A DNA stretch of 37,095 nucleotides from Candidatus Zipacnadia bacterium (GTDB taxonomy: Bacteria > Armatimonadota > Zipacnadia > Zipacnadales > UBA5352), in assembly GCA_029820295.1 (NCBI GenBank), contig JALGVA010000038.1:1-37095 (forward strand), given 5' to 3'. The notes under the pieces are model-generated. The model was given only the letters and a program-made list of their open reading frames with translations, did no database searches and was not told the origin of the DNA. This document shows positions 1 to 8,201 of this stretch, one piece after another; positions within the stretch are counted from its first letter, which is position 1, and every line of letters begins with the position of its first letter. The position numbers were made by a program, and so were the translations under genes.

Positions 1-275
1 GAGATGACGTGGCAGCCGGCGTTGAGCGCCTGGATGGTGTGCTGCGCCTGCAGGCGCCCGTTGGTGGCCACGGCGATGGCGTCCGGCTCCATCGCCAGCA
101 GCTCCTCGAACTCCTCGACCATGGGCACGTCCGGTGCGAACTCCTGCGCCCGCTGGCGCAGGCGCTCGACGCGGTCCGCGCAGCCGATGACCTCGGCGTC
201 CTCGACGCGCGTGAAGTTGCCCAGATGCGACCGGCCACGCCCCAACCCCAGGATCCCGACACGAAGCTTCTTCAT
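1..275 (-). CDS. Gfo/Idh/MocA-family oxidoreductase, N-terminal part (cut by window edge)
   Basis: The first 91 residues are visible; the rest lies beyond the left edge. The protein begins MKKLRVGILGLGRGRSHL, a Rossmann nucleotide-binding beta-alpha-beta unit with a GxGxGxxH-like glycine loop. It continues through an acidic strand end (VIGCADR), a helix with an EEFEELL stretch and the DAIAVAT strand. This is the usual N-terminal NAD(P)-binding half of the Gfo/Idh/MocA family, which oxidises or epimerises sugars, inositols and related polyols in the cytoplasm. The start is supported by AAGAGGAG about seven bases upstream. It follows two ceramidase-family genes on the same strand after a 185-base gap. 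The substrate cannot be inferred from the visible part. Confidence 0.8.
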   Translation of the reverse strand, partial: MKKLRVGILGLGRGRSHLGNFTRVEDAEVIGCADRVERLRQRAQEFAPDVPMVEEFEELLAMEPDAIAVATNGRLQAQHTIQALNAGCHVI

Positions 276-460
276 CAGTGGCTCCTCTTGAGCGACGGGC
301 TACGAGCGACGAACTGCGAGCTTACGGTAACGGCAAACGGCTCGGCGGCGAGGCATCGCCACGGGACGGCAACGACGGACGGCAACGGTCAACGGCTGGG
401 CGATGCCGGAGCGCCGCCCTGACGACACGGTGGCCACCGCCGTATCCCCTTGCCCCGCCG
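276..460. repeat. Intergenic leader with 13-bp tandem repeat
   Basis: This is the gap between the second ceramidase-family gene and the oxidoreductase gene, both on the minus strand. It holds a 13-bp tandem repeat at 364-376 and 377-389 (GGACGGCAACGAC then GGACGGCAACGGT) inside a longer stretch of degenerate ACGGCAA units (about 325-400). A related GAGCTTACGG..AACGGC segment recurs at about 1857-1875, upstream of the neighbouring ceramidase-family gene. No open frame with coding character was seen. The role is unknown: it could be an untranslated leader or slippage-prone simple DNA. Confidence 0.5.
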
Positions 461-1828
461 TTACCGCCCCTCCCCCATCCGCGGCCGCTCCGCCTCCGTC
501 TCTCCCTCCCACACGCGCCACATCGCCACCTGCACCCAGTCGGTCATCTGCCGCCCGGCGTCGGCGATCAGCCGCCGCGACAGGATCGGCTTGGCCCCGT
601 AGCCCCCGCGCATCGCCTGGTCGGTGGTCGGGATGTAGCCCAGCGCGTCATTCGCCAGCTCGATGACGAAGGTCCACGGCGTCGGCGACCAGTGCTTGAT
701 CTCCATGCCCCACTTCGTGAATATCTCGCCGGGCAGGCCGACGAAGATCAGCTCGCCGAAGCGCATCACCTGCAGCGGCGCGTCCGCGATCTCGCCGTCC
801 CTGTCCCAACGCTCGATCGACGCGAGCGTGGCCTTCTCGAAGTACTCCAGGTCGTCGCCGCGAGCGCGCAGCGCCTCCATCTCGGCCATGATGTTCTCGT
901 CGCGCGTGTAGTACGGGATCTGCAGCTCCTCCAGCTCCGCCCCGCAGCCCCCGAAGCTCTCCATCGGCTCGGCCTTCTCGATGGCGTTGACCGCCAGCCC
1001 CGCGAACGCTCGCCCCATCTGCACGGCCTTCATCTCGCCCTCGGCGGGCTGGCGGGTCTCGTGCCACAGGCGGTGGTTGATGTCGCCGCAGCAGCCGTTG
1101 ATGAACACCGTGATCGCCTGCTCGCCGTAGACGCCCGCGATGGCCTCCTCCATGATCCCGGGCCAGTCGGCGGAGACGAAGTCGGCGGTGTCGCCGCCGA
1201 TCACGTCCACGTGCATCCCGTAGTTGACCAGCACCGCGCGCACCGTGCCGTCAGGCTCGCGGATGCCCACCGCCAGCAGCTCGGGATCGACCGGCCCCGC
1301 GTGACCGATCACGCCTGTGCTGGAGAATATCTCGTCCCCGTCGCGCGTGCGCCCGAGGCGGTTGCTGGCGAGGTAGCACTCCTCCTGGCGGCCAGGGAAG
1401 AGCAGCGCGTCGAACATATCAGCCGCGGCGGCCTGGGCGGTCTCGGCGAGCATCCCCGGCAGCGCCGCCAGCCACTGCTCGGCCGTCGGCCAGTCATAGT
1501 GGGAGCCGACTCCCGGGCCGGTGTGCGTGTGCGTGGCGCTGATGATGATGCACTCGGGCGCGATGCCGGTGCGTTCGGCGATCAGCGCGCGCGCCCGGTC
1601 CCCCCACTCGCGGGCGACGAAGATCAGGTCCACGGTCACGATGCACATGCGGCAGTCACCGTGCTCGAGCACCAGCGCGCGGCAGTGCAGATCGTCGCGC
1701 ACGCGCCTGCCGATGCGCTCGTGGTAGTAGCCCGCGAGGGGGATGTCGCCCTCCGGGGTGATCACGCGCTTCGCGACACCCGCGCGGATAGCGGGCAGAC
1801 CGTCAGTGTTGTAGGGTGATGCGGACAT
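461..1828 (-). CDS. Neutral/alkaline non-lysosomal ceramidase-family hydrolase (copy 1)
   Basis: A 455-residue protein with the N-terminal zinc-hydrolase fold of the neutral/alkaline ceramidase family. Visible marks are the early G-L-P-A-I-R-A-G strand, DDLH at 45-48, SATHTHTGPG at 97-106 (paired His residues expected to bind Zn2+), NYGMH at 202-206, SADWPG at 219-224 and NGCCGDINH at 244-252. It is much shorter than classical secreted ceramidases and lacks both the C-terminal domain and a signal peptide, so it is probably cytoplasmic. Many bacterial members have no proven ceramide substrate; amide hydrolysis of a lipid or amino sugar is an inference. The start has GGAGG upstream. A paralogue of nearly equal length lies immediately upstream in the same direction. 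Confidence 0.85.
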   Translation of the reverse strand: MSASPYNTDGLPAIRAGVAKRVITPEGDIPLAGYYHERIGRRVRDDLHCRALVLEHGDCRMCIVTVDLIFVAREWGDRARALIAERTGIAPECIIISATHTHTGPGVGSHYDWPTAEQWLAALPGMLAETAQAAAADMFDALLFPGRQEECYLASNRLGRTRDGDEIFSSTGVIGHAGPVDPELLAVGIREPDGTVRAVLVNYGMHVDVIGGDTADFVSADWPGIMEEAIAGVYGEQAITVFINGCCGDINHRLWHETRQPAEGEMKAVQMGRAFAGLAVNAIEKAEPMESFGGCGAELEELQIPYYTRDENIMAEMEALRARGDDLEYFEKATLASIERWDRDGEIADAPLQVMRFGELIFVGLPGEIFTKWGMEIKHWSPTPWTFVIELANDALGYIPTTDQAMRGGYGAKPILSRRLIADAGRQMTDWVQVAMWRVWEGETEAERPRMGEGR

Positions 1829-1896
1829 GGGATCAGCCTCCAGCTTCCAGCTACGAGCTTACGGCGAACGGCTTGGGGCGAACGACGTCAGCGCCC

Positions 1897-1940
1897 ATAC
1901 CGGCGAATGGTATCCTGCTGCTCGGCCTCGGGGAGCAGCA
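1897..1940. repeat. Two small inverted repeats between the ceramidase paralogues
   Basis: The 153-base gap between the two paralogues holds two stem-loops. One is ATACC/GGTAT at 1897-1913 with a 7-base loop. The other is TGCTGCTC/GAGCAGCA at 1916-1940 with perfect 8-bp arms and a 9-base loop. They lie downstream of copy 2 and upstream of copy 1. There is no T-tract, so intrinsic termination is doubtful; RNA stabilisation or a dispersed palindrome are alternatives. Confidence 0.5.
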
Positions 1941-1981
1941 CGAAGTGGGCGTCGAAGCCCGCGCCCTACAAACGGCACCGG

Positions 1982-3334
1982 CTACCTTCCTTCCCCCATC
2001 CGCGGGCGCTCGGCCTCGCGCCCGCCCTCCCACAGCTCCCACATCGCCACCTGCACCGCGTCGGTCATCTTGCGGCCCCCGTCGGCCTCGAGGCGCCGCG
2101 AGAGGATCGGCTTGGCCCCGTAAGCGCCGCGCAGGGCCTGGTCGCTGGTGGGAATGTAGCCGAACCAGTCGTTGGCCAGCTCCGCGACCATAGTCCACGT
2201 AGCCGGCGACCAGTGCTTGATCTCCAGCCCCCAGCCCACGAACACCTCGCTGGGGATGCCCACGATCAGCACCTCGCCCACCCGCAGCACCTGCACGGGA
2301 ACCTGCGCGATCTCCCCGTCCAGCGCCCACTCGTCGAACTGCTTCACAACATAGCGGTCTGCGTCACGCAGGTCGTCGCGGGCGCGCATCGCCTCGACCT
2401 CCGCGCGCATCTGCTCGTCGCGCGTGTAGTAGGCGATGGGCACGTGGCGGAAGAGTGCACCCACCTCGGCGCTCTCCAGCGGCTCGGCGGTCTCGGTGGC
2501 CTGGATCGCCAACCCGGCGATCGCATTGCCCATCTGCGTGGCCTTGCCGATGCCCTTGCCCACCCAGCGGCTTTCTCGCCAGTGCGCGTGGTTGATGTCG
2601 CCGCAGGTGCCGTTGAGGAACACGGTCACGCACTCCTCGCCGTAGAAGCGCGCGATCCCCGCCGCCAGCCGCCCCGGCCAGCCCGCCGAGATGCCGGTTC
2701 CGCCCACCGTGTCCGCGTGCATGGCGTAGTTGACCACCATCGCGCGCACCCGCCCGTCCAGATCCCGCACGCCCAGCGCCACCATCTGCGGGTCGATCGG
2801 CCCCGCCGGCCCGAGCGTGTCCTCCTTGCCGAAGACCTCGGAGCCGTCGCGCCTGCGCCCCAGGCGGTTGCTGCCGAGGGCGTCCTCGTAGCCGCAGCCG
2901 GGCATCAGCACCGCGTCGAACATGTCGGCCGCGGCCGCCTCCACGGCCTGGCAGATCATCTCGGGGACCCCGTCGAGCCACTCGTCATTGGTCGGGATCA
3001 GCCGCCCCTTGCGCATCTCCGGCCCGGTGTGCGTGTGCGTGGCGCAGATAAGTATGTTGCCGCCGGGGATGCCGGCGCGCTCCTCGATGAGCCGCCGCGC
3101 CGGGTCGGCGACGCTCGCGGGCATGCAGATGACATCGCACGAGACGATGGCGATGCGTTCGCCGCCGCTCTCGAAGATCAGCGCGTGCGCCCGCAGCGGA
3201 TCGATCACCTCATCGGAGACGCGGTCGCTGAAGTAGCCGGCCAGCGAGGTGCCGACCGGTGGCGTGATTTCGACCTGTGCGGCGCCTGCGCGGATGGCGG
3301 GCAGGCCCTCGGTGTTGAGCGGCGCGTCGGGCAT
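1982..3334 (-). CDS. Neutral/alkaline non-lysosomal ceramidase-family hydrolase (copy 2)
   Basis: A 450-residue paralogue of the downstream gene, alignable from the first residues (LNTEGLPAIRAG against YNTDGLPAIRAG) to the shared C-terminal RPRMGEGR. It has ATHTHTGP at 98-105, NYAMHAD near 202-208 and NGTCGDINHA at 241-250, so the presumed metal-binding and catalytic positions are kept. No signal peptide is visible. The chosen ATG has GGAGG upstream and matches the paralogue's N-terminus; an ATG 14 codons earlier adds residues with no counterpart. The two copies are separated by 153 bases, consistent with tandem duplication followed by divergence and probably one transcript. Actual ceramide cleavage is unproven. 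Confidence 0.85.
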   Translation of the reverse strand: MPDAPLNTEGLPAIRAGAAQVEITPPVGTSLAGYFSDRVSDEVIDPLRAHALIFESGGERIAIVSCDVICMPASVADPARRLIEERAGIPGGNILICATHTHTGPEMRKGRLIPTNDEWLDGVPEMICQAVEAAAADMFDAVLMPGCGYEDALGSNRLGRRRDGSEVFGKEDTLGPAGPIDPQMVALGVRDLDGRVRAMVVNYAMHADTVGGTGISAGWPGRLAAGIARFYGEECVTVFLNGTCGDINHAHWRESRWVGKGIGKATQMGNAIAGLAIQATETAEPLESAEVGALFRHVPIAYYTRDEQMRAEVEAMRARDDLRDADRYVVKQFDEWALDGEIAQVPVQVLRVGEVLIVGIPSEVFVGWGLEIKHWSPATWTMVAELANDWFGYIPTSDQALRGAYGAKPILSRRLEADGGRKMTDAVQVAMWELWEGGREAERPRMGEGR

Positions 3335-3585
3335 GGCACTTGCCTCCAACTGCGACTTGCTCAGAGCAGCGCCCACCCGATTCGGCGCGAACGGGTGAAT
3401 GCCCTCCTGCGGTGGTGATACCCGGCGGCGAGGGCGCCGCCGCTACGGGTGTCCCGATCAGCACAGGCTGAGGAGGCAGGTCCGCCCTCTTCGCCGGGCG
3501 AACTTGAGGGCGCCCCTGCTTGAGCCGCACTCACCCACTCGGGTGCGGGCTGCTCGCGCGTCAATGCGCATTTCAGGAGGACGAG
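3335..3585. repeat. Divergent intergenic region with GGCGGCG/CGCCGCC palindrome
   Basis: This 251-base gap separates the minus-strand ceramidase-family genes from the plus-strand secreted-protein pair, so it should hold two promoters. I could not pick convincing -35/-10 pairs. It contains a perfect inverted repeat, GGCGGCG at 3424-3430 and CGCCGCC at 3435-3441 around AGGG, followed by GCTACGGG. This is the same architecture as palindromes in several other gaps of this window. The right end carries AGGAGG (3575-3580), the ribosome binding site of the next gene. Confidence 0.5.
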
Positions 3586-4341
3586 ATGAGACTGACGATG
3601 CTGGGCCTCGCGACCGTGCTTGCGGCGGCGGCCTGCCTCGCGCAGGAGGCGCCGGAGCTGGTGTTGCGCAATCCGCACTACTTCGTGGTCGTGGGCGACG
3701 GGCAGGCCGCGCCGACGATCACCATGGAGTGTCGCAGCTTCTTCAGCCAGACCGCGGGCATGACCGTCCGGGTGACCGACCCCGCGGGCAAGGAGCGCCT
3801 GGCGACCACGGTACTCGTGGGCCAGAGCCTGACGCGGCAGATCCCTGGCGAACCCGCCGACCTCTACCTGGTCTCCGCTGAGATGGGCAGCAACGGCGTC
3901 ATCTTCGCCTGCGACCGGCCGTGGGCGGTCTACGCGGGCGGGCGCATCGGCGTAGGCTCCAACGGCGCGGTGCCCGAGATGTACCTCTACGTCCCCGAGC
4001 AGACCGCGCGTTTCACGCTGCGCGTGTCGGCGGTCTCGCCCAATGAGGGCGGGCGTGTCACGCTGCACTCTCCTGACGGCGCCGAGGCGCTGGTCATGGA
4101 TGGCGAGTTCGACACCGAGGAGGCCGAGGAGGTCGAGGTCCCGCCCGGGCTGCGCGGCCGCGCCTGGTCGCTCACCTGGGCTCAGCCGCAGACGGTCGCG
4201 GCGCATCTCGAGGACATCAACGTTTTCATCGATGGCGACCTGACCCCGCTGCTGTGGATCAACCGCGAGTGGGCCGAGCAGTTCGGCGAGACGCTGTGGC
4301 AGCGACACCAGGCCGCGCTGGCCGAGGAGGCGGCACAATGA
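3586..4341 (+). CDS. Small secreted beta-rich protein of unknown function
   Basis: A 251-residue protein with a clear Sec signal peptide (MRLTMLGLA..., cleavage likely after the LAQ around residue 20), so periplasmic or secreted. The mature part looks beta-rich, with alternating polar and hydrophobic strands (residues 25-190) and an acidic stretch EEAEEVEVPP near 170-180. I recognise no family. The ATG is preceded by AGGAGG six bases upstream; a longer reading from 3520 lacks a signal peptide and is less likely. Its stop overlaps the next gene's start as ATGA, so the two are probably translationally coupled. It may be a partner or accessory glycan-binding module of the hydrolase-like protein that follows. 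Confidence 0.75.
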   Translation: MRLTMLGLATVLAAAACLAQEAPELVLRNPHYFVVVGDGQAAPTITMECRSFFSQTAGMTVRVTDPAGKERLATTVLVGQSLTRQIPGEPADLYLVSAEMGSNGVIFACDRPWAVYAGGRIGVGSNGAVPEMYLYVPEQTARFTLRVSAVSPNEGGRVTLHSPDGAEALVMDGEFDTEEAEEVEVPPGLRGRAWSLTWAQPQTVAAHLEDINVFIDGDLTPLLWINREWAEQFGETLWQRHQAALAEEAAQ

Positions 4342-6380
4342 GATCGACACTCGCGTTCGCGGCAATCCTGACCTGCGCGGCGGCGTGGTCGGCGCCCGAG
4401 GTGCTGGTGCCCACGTGGGACTACATGCCCACGCAGGTCCCGTACACGCACATCCTGGACTACGGCTCCGACATCTTCAGCGACGACTACCTGGCCTCGC
4501 TCGAGGTGGGAGCGCCGCACCTGATCACCCACCACCAGCTTACCATCTCGCACCCCTACTTCGGGCCGATGTGCGACCTCGAGCGCATCCGGGCCGGCGA
4601 GCCCGAGATGTCCGCGGAGCAGGCCGTCGAGGCGTACCGCCAGCACCGCGCGCAGGTGGAGGACTACATCGAGCGTGCGCACGCGGCCGGCGTGCAGGTC
4701 GTGACCTCATACATCTGCCTGATGACCACCGGCGGCGAGCCCGACCGCCGGCTGGGCGTCTGGCGGTTCTGGGACAACTGGGACGCCTTCAGCGAGTTCC
4801 ACGTGCCACCGAAACCCGAGGACCCGATCACCTGGCAGCAGCGCAAGCCCGACGGCGCCGAGCATCATTTCTACACCAAGGAGCACCCGCCCTACGCGCC
4901 CATGTTCCGCTACTCGAACTGCGTCAACAACCCGAACTTCCGCGCGTACGTGCGGTGGATTGTCGAGGAGGCGGCGCGCGCCGGGCTCGACGGCGTGTTC
5001 GTGGACAACGGTGGCAGCCTGCGCTGCTATTGCGACCACTGCCGCGCTGGCTTCGACGCCTGGCTGCGCGAGCGCTACACGGCCGCGGAGATCGACGACC
5101 TCTTCGGCGGCGACACCGGCATGGCCGAGGACCTGTCCGCGGGCGACCTGCGCTGCGCCGAGACCCGGCTCTTCTGGCAGGAGAGCATCCACGATGAGCT
5201 GGCGCGCATCCGCGAGTGGGGCGCGGCGATCCACGGCAGCTTCTTCGTCTATCCTAACGGCCTGCACGGCCGCCCGCACTTCATGGCCACGCGTTTTCGC
5301 GACGCCGATCTGGGGATGGACGAGAACTCCTCGGGCGCCTTCGGCGGCAACCCCGGCGTGGCGCGCCGGCACGTGGTGGCGGGGCTGTACATGCAGCACG
5401 TGAACACCGACATGCTCACCTACCGCGCCGCCGTGGGCATCGGCGCGCGCTGCCGGGCCTCGAACATGGCCTACGCGGGCTACCCGAAGCGTGACGACCC
5501 GAATCTGGGGCCCAACGCGCACGTGGGCGTGCTGGCGCTGGCCGAGGCCGCCGGGCTGGGCGGCGGCGGCAGCGCGCTCATGTACCGTCCCGCCACACAC
5601 CCGTGGATGGCCAACGTACGGGCGATGATGAACGACTTCTTCGCGCGCAACGCCGACCTCTACGCGGGCCGCTACCCGTGGGGGCAGGTGGCGATCTTCG
5701 CGCCCGTGTGGCCCTCGTACTTCGGCGACAACGGCACCTGGGGCGCGGCCGGGCAGGCCCTGCTAGTGCTCTCCGGCGACGGCCTGCTGGTCGATCTACT
5801 CACCGAAAACACCTTCTCGCCCGAGGCGCTGGCACGCCACGCCATGGTCGTGGTCCCGAACGTGCGCATCATGTCCGACGCGCAGATGCAGGCCCTGATC
5901 GACTACGCCGACGAGGGCACGCTGGTGCTGGTCGGCGAGGACACGGCCACGCGCGACCGCTTCGGCCGCGAGCGCCCCGACGCGGCGCGGCAGGCGCTTC
6001 TCGACGCGGCGGACGCAGTGCTCGCCGGATCGCTGAGCGACCTGGCGGTCGAGATGCCGCCGCCGCTGCGCGCGGACGGTGTGGCGCCGCTGGTGCGCTT
6101 CGCGGCCTACGTGAATGACTGGAATGCGCCGACCGACCTGACGGTGCACTGCGTGAACTACGACGTGGACATCGGCACCGCGCACGATCGCGTCGGTGCG
6201 GTGGAGGACCTGCGGCTGACCATCCCGCTGCCGCCGGGCACCCGCGCGGCGGGCGCGACGCTGATTGCACCGGGCGCCGAGGACGTCGATCTACCGGTAA
6301 CCGGCGGCGAGGGCATCGCGGTCATCACGATCCCGCGGCTGGACGTGTACGCCTTCCTGCACATACCGCTCGAGCGGTAG
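4338..6380 (+). CDS. Secreted GHL6-like putative glycoside hydrolase
   Basis: A 680-residue secreted protein with signal peptide MRSTLAFAAI...SA. Residues about 35-330 look like a TIM barrel of the hypothetical glycosyl hydrolase 6 type. They include a WIVEEAARAGLDGVF helix-strand, then FVDN at 221-224 followed by a Cys cluster (C230, C232, C235) in the C-Y-C-x2-C arrangement typical of this group. Residues about 455-600 resemble the Rossmann-like trimerisation/amidotransferase-like domain that follows the barrel in beta-galactosidase relatives (IFAPVWPSYFG, then VVVPNVRIMSDAQ). The C-terminal 70 residues look like a beta-sandwich. The Asp of FVDN is the likely catalytic acid by family analogy. 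The gene overlaps its upstream partner by four bases. Substrate unknown. Confidence 0.7.
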   Translation: MRSTLAFAAILTCAAAWSAPEVLVPTWDYMPTQVPYTHILDYGSDIFSDDYLASLEVGAPHLITHHQLTISHPYFGPMCDLERIRAGEPEMSAEQAVEAYRQHRAQVEDYIERAHAAGVQVVTSYICLMTTGGEPDRRLGVWRFWDNWDAFSEFHVPPKPEDPITWQQRKPDGAEHHFYTKEHPPYAPMFRYSNCVNNPNFRAYVRWIVEEAARAGLDGVFVDNGGSLRCYCDHCRAGFDAWLRERYTAAEIDDLFGGDTGMAEDLSAGDLRCAETRLFWQESIHDELARIREWGAAIHGSFFVYPNGLHGRPHFMATRFRDADLGMDENSSGAFGGNPGVARRHVVAGLYMQHVNTDMLTYRAAVGIGARCRASNMAYAGYPKRDDPNLGPNAHVGVLALAEAAGLGGGGSALMYRPATHPWMANVRAMMNDFFARNADLYAGRYPWGQVAIFAPVWPSYFGDNGTWGAAGQALLVLSGDGLLVDLLTENTFSPEALARHAMVVVPNVRIMSDAQMQALIDYADEGTLVLVGEDTATRDRFGRERPDAARQALLDAADAVLAGSLSDLAVEMPPPLRADGVAPLVRFAAYVNDWNAPTDLTVHCVNYDVDIGTAHDRVGAVEDLRLTIPLPPGTRAAGATLIAPGAEDVDLPVTGGEGIAVITIPRLDVYAFLHIPLER

Positions 6381-6677
6381 CTGACAACTACCGGCTGCCG
6401 GCCGCCAGCTAATGCGACGGCTTTGCGCCGTCCGGCCGTCGCCGTTGTGCCCCCGGCGCCCTCGCCGGGGGGCGGCCCGGAGGCCCGCAGGCGTTGCCGT
6501 CAGGAGGGGCGGCGTACCCACGCCGCCCGGGCCGTTCCCGTCGCCGCCTGAGGCGCTCGGAAGGGCCGCAGGCTGGAAGCCTGCACCACGGAGGAGATCC
6601 GGGCGGCGAACGGCCGCAGGCGCAAAGACTGCGCCACGATCGAGACGCAAGACGGATTACGCGAATGAGGGATCGCC
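6381..6677. repeat. Intergenic cluster of six short palindromes
   Basis: This 297-base gap has no convincing gene but is packed with perfect inverted repeats: GACGGC/GCCGTC (6416-6432), CCCCGGCG/CGCCGGGG (6451-6470), GGCGGCGT/ACGCCGCC (6508-6527), GCAGGCT/AGCCTGC (6568-6584, followed by ACCACG) and GGCGCA/TGCGCC (6619-6635, followed by ACG). A weaker one is CCGGC/GCCGG near 6391-6402. Loops are 3-5 bases. Two units share the frame arm, short purine-rich loop, arm, then C-ACG. The pattern resembles the REP-like intergenic palindromes common in Planctomycetota and related genomes. No T-tracts are present. Confidence 0.7.
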
Positions 6678-7973
6678 ATGAAGCGCCTGATCGTCGTCGC
6701 ACTGCTGCTCGCCGTGCCCGCGACCCTCGCCCTGGCGCAAGACCGGGGCCCCAAGCCGTGGGAGCAGTGGCAGCCGCCCGCGGTCGAGATGCCCGACCCG
6801 AATGCCTTCGAGCTGTACGAGCTGGCCTTCGATCTCTATGATCTCATCGACGGCGCTCCCCCACCTGCCGCCCCACGGCCCGCCGAACCGCCCGTTGAGG
6901 CCGGGCCGCGACTTGACCCCGGCTTCGGCCGCCCGGACGAGTTGACCGCCGACGAACTGAGCGCCCTGTGCGGGCGGTATGAGCCGGTCTTCCGCCTGCT
7001 CGAGGAGGCCATCGCAGGGGAGGCGCAGTTCCCATCGTTCGAAGACCCCGCGCAGCAGATGCCCTACTTCGCGCACATCCGCCAGGGGGCACGCATGTTC
7101 GCGGCCCGCAGCCTGCTGCGCCGGGGCGAGGGGCGACCGCTTGAGGCCGCGCTCGACGCCATCGCGTGCATCCACCTTGGCGCCGACGCCGGCACCCAGG
7201 GAACGCTGATCGCCGGGCTGGTCGCGATCGCCTGCCAGGCCATCGGCCAGCGACAGCTCGAGGCGGCCATCCCGGAGCTTGAAGCGCCGGACGCGCTGGC
7301 GGCCACCAACGCCCTGCGCCGCGCGATGGCCGAGCGCACGAGCTTCGCCGACGCCCTGCGCGGCGAGGAGACCTTCGCACGCCTAGTGACCCAGCAGTAC
7401 CTGCCGATGTTCGAGGGCGTGGGCGAGGCCGCCGAGCAGCAGATCGCCCCGGAGCTTGCGGAGCAGATGCGGGCCATGGACCCGGACGCGACCTGGGAGG
7501 AGCTGGGCGCGTTCTACGGCGCGTGGATCGAGGAGGCCGGGAAGCCGTGGTACGCCCGCGCGGAGGTTGCGACGCCCGCGAACCCGCTGCTGGCGACGGT
7601 CGCGCCATCATTCGACCTCGGGGCCCTGAAGTTCGCGGTCAGCGACGCGCGGCTGAACGTGATGCTGGCGGCGCTGGCGGCGCAGGCCTGGCTGGGGGAG
7701 CACGAGAGCCTGCCGACGTCTCTCGATGCGCTGGTGCCGAACTACCTGCCGGAGGTCCCGCGTGATCCGTTCGTGGATGCGCCGCTGCGCTCGGAGTTCA
7801 GCGAGCCGGTCAGCCGCGCGCATCCCGCCGCCGACCGCGAGCCGCAGGGAGCGCGGGTGCTGATCATCTACTCCGTCGGCCCCGACGGCGACGATGACGG
7901 CGGCGCGGACATCGGCCGGGCAGTGGACGCCGACAGCGATGGCGACATCGCCTTCGTGCTGACGATGGAGTGA
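6678..7973 (+). CDS. Secreted protein with GspG-like C-terminal tail, function unknown
   Basis: A 431-residue protein with a Sec signal peptide (MKRLIVVALLLAVPATLALA, then QDRG). Residues 25-330 are mostly helical and Ala/Glu rich. The last 100 residues carry the string seen after many type II pseudopilin (GspG) domains: SLDALVPNYLPEVPRDPF, then YSVGPDGDDDGG, then an Asp-rich tail. It lacks the pseudopilin N-terminal methylation helix, so it is not itself a pilin. Such tails are frequent in secreted Planctomycetota-like proteins of unknown function; the Asp-rich part might bind calcium as in GspG. The ATG has GAGGGAT upstream. Any link to the secretin operon 1.6 kb downstream is only suggestive. 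Confidence 0.65.
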   Translation: MKRLIVVALLLAVPATLALAQDRGPKPWEQWQPPAVEMPDPNAFELYELAFDLYDLIDGAPPPAAPRPAEPPVEAGPRLDPGFGRPDELTADELSALCGRYEPVFRLLEEAIAGEAQFPSFEDPAQQMPYFAHIRQGARMFAARSLLRRGEGRPLEAALDAIACIHLGADAGTQGTLIAGLVAIACQAIGQRQLEAAIPELEAPDALAATNALRRAMAERTSFADALRGEETFARLVTQQYLPMFEGVGEAAEQQIAPELAEQMRAMDPDATWEELGAFYGAWIEEAGKPWYARAEVATPANPLLATVAPSFDLGALKFAVSDARLNVMLAALAAQAWLGEHESLPTSLDALVPNYLPEVPRDPFVDAPLRSEFSEPVSRAHPAADREPQGARVLIIYSVGPDGDDDGGADIGRAVDADSDGDIAFVLTME

Positions 7974-8201
7974 GGCGCGCCGATCCTCGCCGATGTCGTC
8001 TGTACGGCGCGGGCTTGTACCGCGCCGGCCGTGGCCCACGGCATTAGCCGACCGGAGTGTCGGCGGCACGGGACGACAATGGCACAGGCGGGCGCGGGGG
8101 CCCGCCGCCATAGAGCGGCCGCCGCGCAGGGACGGGCGCTCCCCGACGCGAACTCTCGAGGTGTCACGCATCGCAGCGAACTGCTCCCTGAGGTGATGGC
8201 C
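7974..8201. repeat. Intergenic region with two long-arm palindromes
   Basis: A gap of about 228 bases holding two strong inverted repeats. CGGCGCGG/CCGCGCCG (8005-8012 and 8020-8027) encloses GCTTGTA, and GGCGGGC/GCCCGCC (8087-8093 and 8100-8106) encloses GCGGGG. The first is preceded by TGTA, the mirror image of the C-ACG flank seen in other units, so it looks like the same element in reverse. The right end supplies GAGGTG (8190-8195), which decides the next start codon. Confidence 0.6.

Noticed and set aside
364-389. CRISPR-like repeat
   Set aside because: Only two adjoining 13-bp units without spacers and no cas genes.
1891-1981. Short coding remnant (GFDAHFVLLPEAEQQ-like reading) after copy 2 of the ceramidase-family gene
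   Set aside because: It coincides with two inverted repeats and a palindrome-like element, is under 30 codons and lacks a start; intergenic structure explains it better.
278-3418. Two long plus-strand open frames opposite the ceramidase-family genes
   Set aside because: They are mirror frames produced by high GC at third positions; their protein is His/Arg/Ala-rich without domains, while the minus strand has clear family motifs.
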